DNA of 64,000 bases from Arminella tubonensis (GTDB lineage Bacteria > Pseudomonadota > Alphaproteobacteria > Rhizobiales > Rhizobiaceae): assembly GCF_003240585.1 (NCBI RefSeq), contig NZ_PCDP01000001.1, forward strand, positions 496,001-560,000. The letters run 5' to 3'. The translations under genes were made by a program, and so were the position numbers. The number at the start of each line of letters is the position of its first letter. Positions within the stretch are counted from its first letter, which is position 1. Below, piece after piece: positions 61,504 through 64,000 of this stretch. The notes beneath the pieces are model-generated. The model worked only from the letters and a program-made list of their open reading frames with translations. It searched no databases and was not told the origin of the DNA.

Positions 61504-62463
61504 ATGAACGTCATTCGGCGAAATTCAGGCATTTGGCCACGCATCTCTGCGTGGTTGCCCGCCGCAGCCTTCGCCCTGTCATTTGCCGCCAGCGCCCCGC
61601 CCGCCTTCTCCGAGCCGTCAGCCGCAGCGCCTGCCTGTCTTTACTCAGGTGCGTCGGAATTCGCTCCCGGAGAGACGCTCTGCATCAAGGCGAATGATTT
61701 CAATCATGACCTCTGCGTCGCCATCGAGCATTTTGCCAGCGCCAATCGCCTGCCGCCGGACTATCTGGCGAGGTTGATCTGGCGGGAAAGCCGCTTTCGG
61801 GCCGACGCCATCAGCCCGAAAGGTGCTCGCGGGATTGCGCAATTCATGCCGGGTACTGCCGAATTGCGCGGCCTGGAAAACAGCCTCGACGTGCTCGAGG
61901 CGCTTCGGGCATCGGCTCGATATCTTGACGATCTGCGGACGCGCTTCGGCAATCTCGGCCTTGCGGCAGCCGCCTATAATGCTGGCGAGCAACGACTTTC
62001 CGACTTCCTGACGTCAGGCTCATTGCCCTTCGAGACGCGGAGCTATGTGCTGGGGATTACCGGCCATACCGTTGAGGAATGGGAAACACCGGCCGGCGAG
62101 CTCGCCCTTCCGCTTCTCGATCGCGGCAAGCCGTTTCTGGACGCATGCGTGACGCTCGCCAATAGCCGGCGCCTTGTCGCTCCGGTCGAGCAGGCGAACG
62201 GGGTCTGGGCTCCATGGGGTGTCCAGCTTGCCGCCGGCCCGCGCAACGACGTTGCACGATCATTGTTCGCCAACGCCGTTCGCAGGCTCCCTGCCCCGCT
62301 GAACGAAGAGCAACCGCTCATCATCCGCCAGCGCGACCGCGACTTCGGTTTTCGCCCGCGCTATTCGGCAAGGATCGGAAGGCAAACGCGAGCCGAGGCA
62401 ACCGAGACATGCTCGGCCATCCGCAAGGCCGGAGGCACGTGCCTGGTGTTCAAGAGCCTGTGA
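61504..62463 (+). CDS. Lytic transglycosylase with SPOR-like C-terminus
   Basis: 319 residues from ATG 61504. Signal peptide (SAWLPAAAFALSFAASAPPA). SLT domain: catalytic Glu in LIWRESRFRADAISPKGARG, IAQFMPGTAELRG, AAAAYNAGEQRLSDFL. The C-terminus (RQTRAEATETCSAIRKAGGT) resembles a SPOR-type peptidoglycan-binding fold. Cleaves peptidoglycan in the periplasm. Confidence 0.85.
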   Translation: MNVIRRNSGIWPRISAWLPAAAFALSFAASAPPAFSEPSAAAPACLYSGASEFAPGETLCIKANDFNHDLCVAIEHFASANRLPPDYLARLIWRESRFRADAISPKGARGIAQFMPGTAELRGLENSLDVLEALRASARYLDDLRTRFGNLGLAAAAYNAGEQRLSDFLTSGSLPFETRSYVLGITGHTVEEWETPAGELALPLLDRGKPFLDACVTLANSRRLVAPVEQANGVWAPWGVQLAAGPRNDVARSLFANAVRRLPAPLNEEQPLIIRQRDRDFGFRPRYSARIGRQTRAEATETCSAIRKAGGTCLVFKSL

Positions 62464-62510
62464 AAGGGATGAAGCCACGGCTTTGAAGTAAAGCCCGAGG
62501 AAAGCCCCCC

Positions 62511-62648
62511 AACCCTCCCCACAAGGGGGAGGGAGTTAACCTGCCGCACCCCCTTGAGCCATCAACAGGCATCCTGTGCAGATGGGCAATGATTTAACGC
62601 TGAGCGGGCGGCACCTTGGCCCCCTCCCCCTTGTGGGGAGGGTTGAGG
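62511..62648 (+). repeat. Inverted repeat element, family C
   Basis: AACCCTCCCCACAAGGGGGA at the left and CCCTCCCCCTTGTGGGGAGG GTT at the right are inverted copies of each other. Fills the 319-bp gap before the UBP gene together with 130 bp of unremarkable sequence. Confidence 0.75.
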
Positions 62649-62782
62649 AGGGGTCCTGCCATTGCCTATACTTTGCGAGGGGTAGCGAGATTGAACTGCC
62701 GCGTTTACTAATTAAGCTTGGCGGCTTGTGGTGGCAGCCGCTTGGCTTATTCTGGTATTTCACCGACAAGCGGAGACTGACA

Positions 62783-63085
62783 ATGGCAGGCTGCAGCCAC
62801 GAGGCAACGATCCGATCCGTCACTCCCAAGACGCTCGGGTGCGAGGAGTGCCTGGCGACGGGCGGAGAATGGTTTCATCTGCGGGTCTGCCGCGAATGCG
62901 GACATGTCGGCTGCTGCGATCAATCGCCCGGCCAGCATGCGACATCGCATTTCTACGAGACGCGGCATCCCATCATCGAGGGGTACGATCCGCCGGAGGG
63001 TTGGGGCTGGTGCTTCGTCGATGAGGTGTTCGTCGAGTTGCCGGACCAGACCCCGCAGCGCGGACCAATACCGCGCTACTATTGA
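62783..63085 (+). CDS. UBP-type zinc-finger protein
   Basis: 100 residues from ATG 62783 (GCGGAGACTGACA upstream). Zn-binding pattern typical of ZnF-UBP: CSHEATIRSV, GCEECLATGGEWFHLRVCRE, CGHVGCCDQSPGQHATSHFY, ETRHPII. The whole protein is essentially one ZnF-UBP domain plus a Pro-rich tail. In eukaryotes the domain binds the C-terminal Gly-Gly of ubiquitin; bacteria lack ubiquitin, so the ligand here is unknown. 62 bp upstream of a cNMP/TrxR-like gene. Confidence 0.9.
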   Translation: MAGCSHEATIRSVTPKTLGCEECLATGGEWFHLRVCRECGHVGCCDQSPGQHATSHFYETRHPIIEGYDPPEGWGWCFVDEVFVELPDQTPQRGPIPRYY

Positions 63086-63147
63086 CCGGCACCTATCACC
63101 TCAATTTCTGACGGTCGCAGACGGCGCGGCCGATCGTGGAGGATCCA

Positions 63148-64000
63148 ATGGCAGACATCGGCTCGCGTGATCATCAAATGTTTCCGGTTCTCACCGCACA
63201 TCAGATGGAGACGGCAAAGCGCTTCGCCAGCACCGAACGGCGCCACTTCACGGCCGGAGAAATCGTCTACGAGATCGGCGACAGGACCGTGCCTGCCTGG
63301 CTGGTGCTGGAAGGATCGCTCGAGGTCTTTCGCCACGAGGGGCTTTCGCATGAGGTCTATGTCACCACCCATCATCCCGGCCAGTTCAGCGGCGAGGTCA
63401 ACCAGCTCTCGGGCCGGCCCTCGCTCGTGCGCGGCCGGGCGGGACCTGGCGGCTGCACCGCCGTTTCTTTCGATGGCGCCCATATCAGGGCGCTGGTCAT
63501 AGGTTCGGCCGATGTCGGCGAGATCATCATGCGGGCCTTCATTCTTCGTCGGGTCTCATTGATCAATGCGGGTGGTGCCGGGTCCGTGCTGGTCGGGGTG
63601 CCCGGCAGCAGTGCGGTGACGCGCCTGCAGGGATTTCTGACGCGGAGCGCCTATCCCCACATCATTCTCGACGCCTCGTCTGATGAAGAGGGGCTCGCCC
63701 TGATCGAGCGGCTCGGTGTCCTGCCGGCGGAACTGCCGCTGATGGTCTGCCCGAACGGGACGGTGCTGAAAAATCCGACCGATATCGAAGCCGCGCTGTG
63801 CCTCGGCATGACGCCGGATCTGAAGTCCGACGTGACTTACGACGTGGCGATCGTCGGGGCCGGACCGGCCGGGCTTGCGGCCGCCGTCTATGCCGCGTCC
63901 GAGGGGCTCAGCGTCATCGTGCTGGACGAACGCTCAGTCGGCGGACAGGCGGGCGCATCGGCGCGGATCGAGAATTATCTCGGATTTCCCACAGGTATTT
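63148..64000 (+). CDS. cNMP-binding + thioredoxin-reductase-like flavoprotein (partial, runs off the window)
   Basis: 284 residues visible from ATG 63148 (GTGGAGGATCCA). N-terminal cyclic-nucleotide-binding-like domain (about 10-135): GEIVYEIGDRTVPAWLVLEG, GQFSGEVNQLSGRPS. A middle segment (about 150-215) looks thioredoxin-like, without an obvious C-x-x-C: LMVCPNGTVLKNPTD. The FAD Rossmann begins DVAIVGAGPAGLAAAVYAAS near 232, then GGQAGASARIENYLGFPTG. The NADPH domain and catalytic CxxC would lie beyond 64000. Probably a redox sensor/reductase in the same operon as the UBP protein. Confidence 0.88.
   Translation, partial: MADIGSRDHQMFPVLTAHQMETAKRFASTERRHFTAGEIVYEIGDRTVPAWLVLEGSLEVFRHEGLSHEVYVTTHHPGQFSGEVNQLSGRPSLVRGRAGPGGCTAVSFDGAHIRALVIGSADVGEIIMRAFILRRVSLINAGGAGSVLVGVPGSSAVTRLQGFLTRSAYPHIILDASSDEEGLALIERLGVLPAELPLMVCPNGTVLKNPTDIEAALCLGMTPDLKSDVTYDVAIVGAGPAGLAAAVYAASEGLSVIVLDERSVGGQAGASARIENYLGFPTGI

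Noticed and set aside
1..64000. tRNA, rRNA, prophage or insertion-sequence genes
   Set aside because: No clover-leaf, rRNA, integrase, transposase or phage structural motif was found in any frame.

Overview
This 64 kb window looks like chromosomal or chromid DNA of a fast-growing rhizobium (Alphaproteobacteria, Hyphomicrobiales, probably the genus Rhizobium). The base composition is GC-rich. The gene set matches rhizobia: a dmeR-dmeF nickel/cobalt efflux pair with its G-tract operator, DUF930, DUF1488, DUF2267 and DUF1697 proteins, an SelO adenylyltransferase, a PQQ glucose dehydrogenase and a trans-aconitate methyltransferase. Several families of palindromic intergenic repeats are scattered through it. 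I saw no rRNA, tRNA, CRISPR array, complete insertion sequence or replication origin.

Layout. 0-12.7 kb: end of a PIN toxin and its antitoxin, UspA-like protein, extradiol dioxygenase, AI-2E-type transporter, FAD oxidoreductase, polysaccharide deacetylase, prolyl oligopeptidase, parDE, a DUF559 gene flanked by two copies of one repeat, DUF805 protein, selO. 12.8-19.8 kb: gcd and a large GH92 lipoprotein. 19.9-23 kb: class A beta-lactamase, dmeF-dmeR, GNAT. 23-29.6 kb: two tandem paralogous autotransporters, a 233-bp perfect tandem duplication at the 3' end of one, and a C39-like peptidase gene with an in-frame amber codon. 29.7-36.9 kb: two c-type cytochromes, LysE exporter with a divergent WYL regulator, a relBE-like module, sodB, cold-shock protein and small hypotheticals. 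37-40.4 kb: an MmeI-like fused restriction-modification enzyme with a one-base frameshift near its start. 40.5-47.4 kb: SDR/AraC pair, a candidate small RNA, Asp/Glu racemase-like protein, a second AraC regulator, PEBP-MFS operon. 47.5-53 kb: DUF1326-DUF2182 pair, katE, DUF1488, branched-chain aminotransferase. 53-64 kb: histidine phosphatase, lipoprotein, zinc alcohol dehydrogenase, cupin, tam, brnTA, nitrilase-like protein, DUF2267, HerA-like ATPase, lytic transglycosylase, and a UBP zinc-finger gene beside a cNMP-binding/thioredoxin-reductase-like gene that runs off the end.

Most genes are single units or two-gene operons serving stress defence (Usp, SodB, KatE, cold shock), metal handling (DmeRF, possibly DUF1326-DUF2182), envelope functions (autotransporters, GH92, lytic transglycosylase, deacetylase) and small-molecule metabolism. 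Four toxin-antitoxin modules, a decayed restriction enzyme, a nonsense-mutated peptidase and segmental duplications show a region under active rearrangement. The most promising under-described items are the DUF1326-DUF2182 pair, the UBP zinc finger/cNMP-TrxR pair, the roughly 86-nt candidate sRNA near 43.07 kb with its own promoter and terminator, the tandem autotransporters with a 54-bp-repeat linker, and the GH92 enzyme on a coiled-coil lipoprotein stalk.
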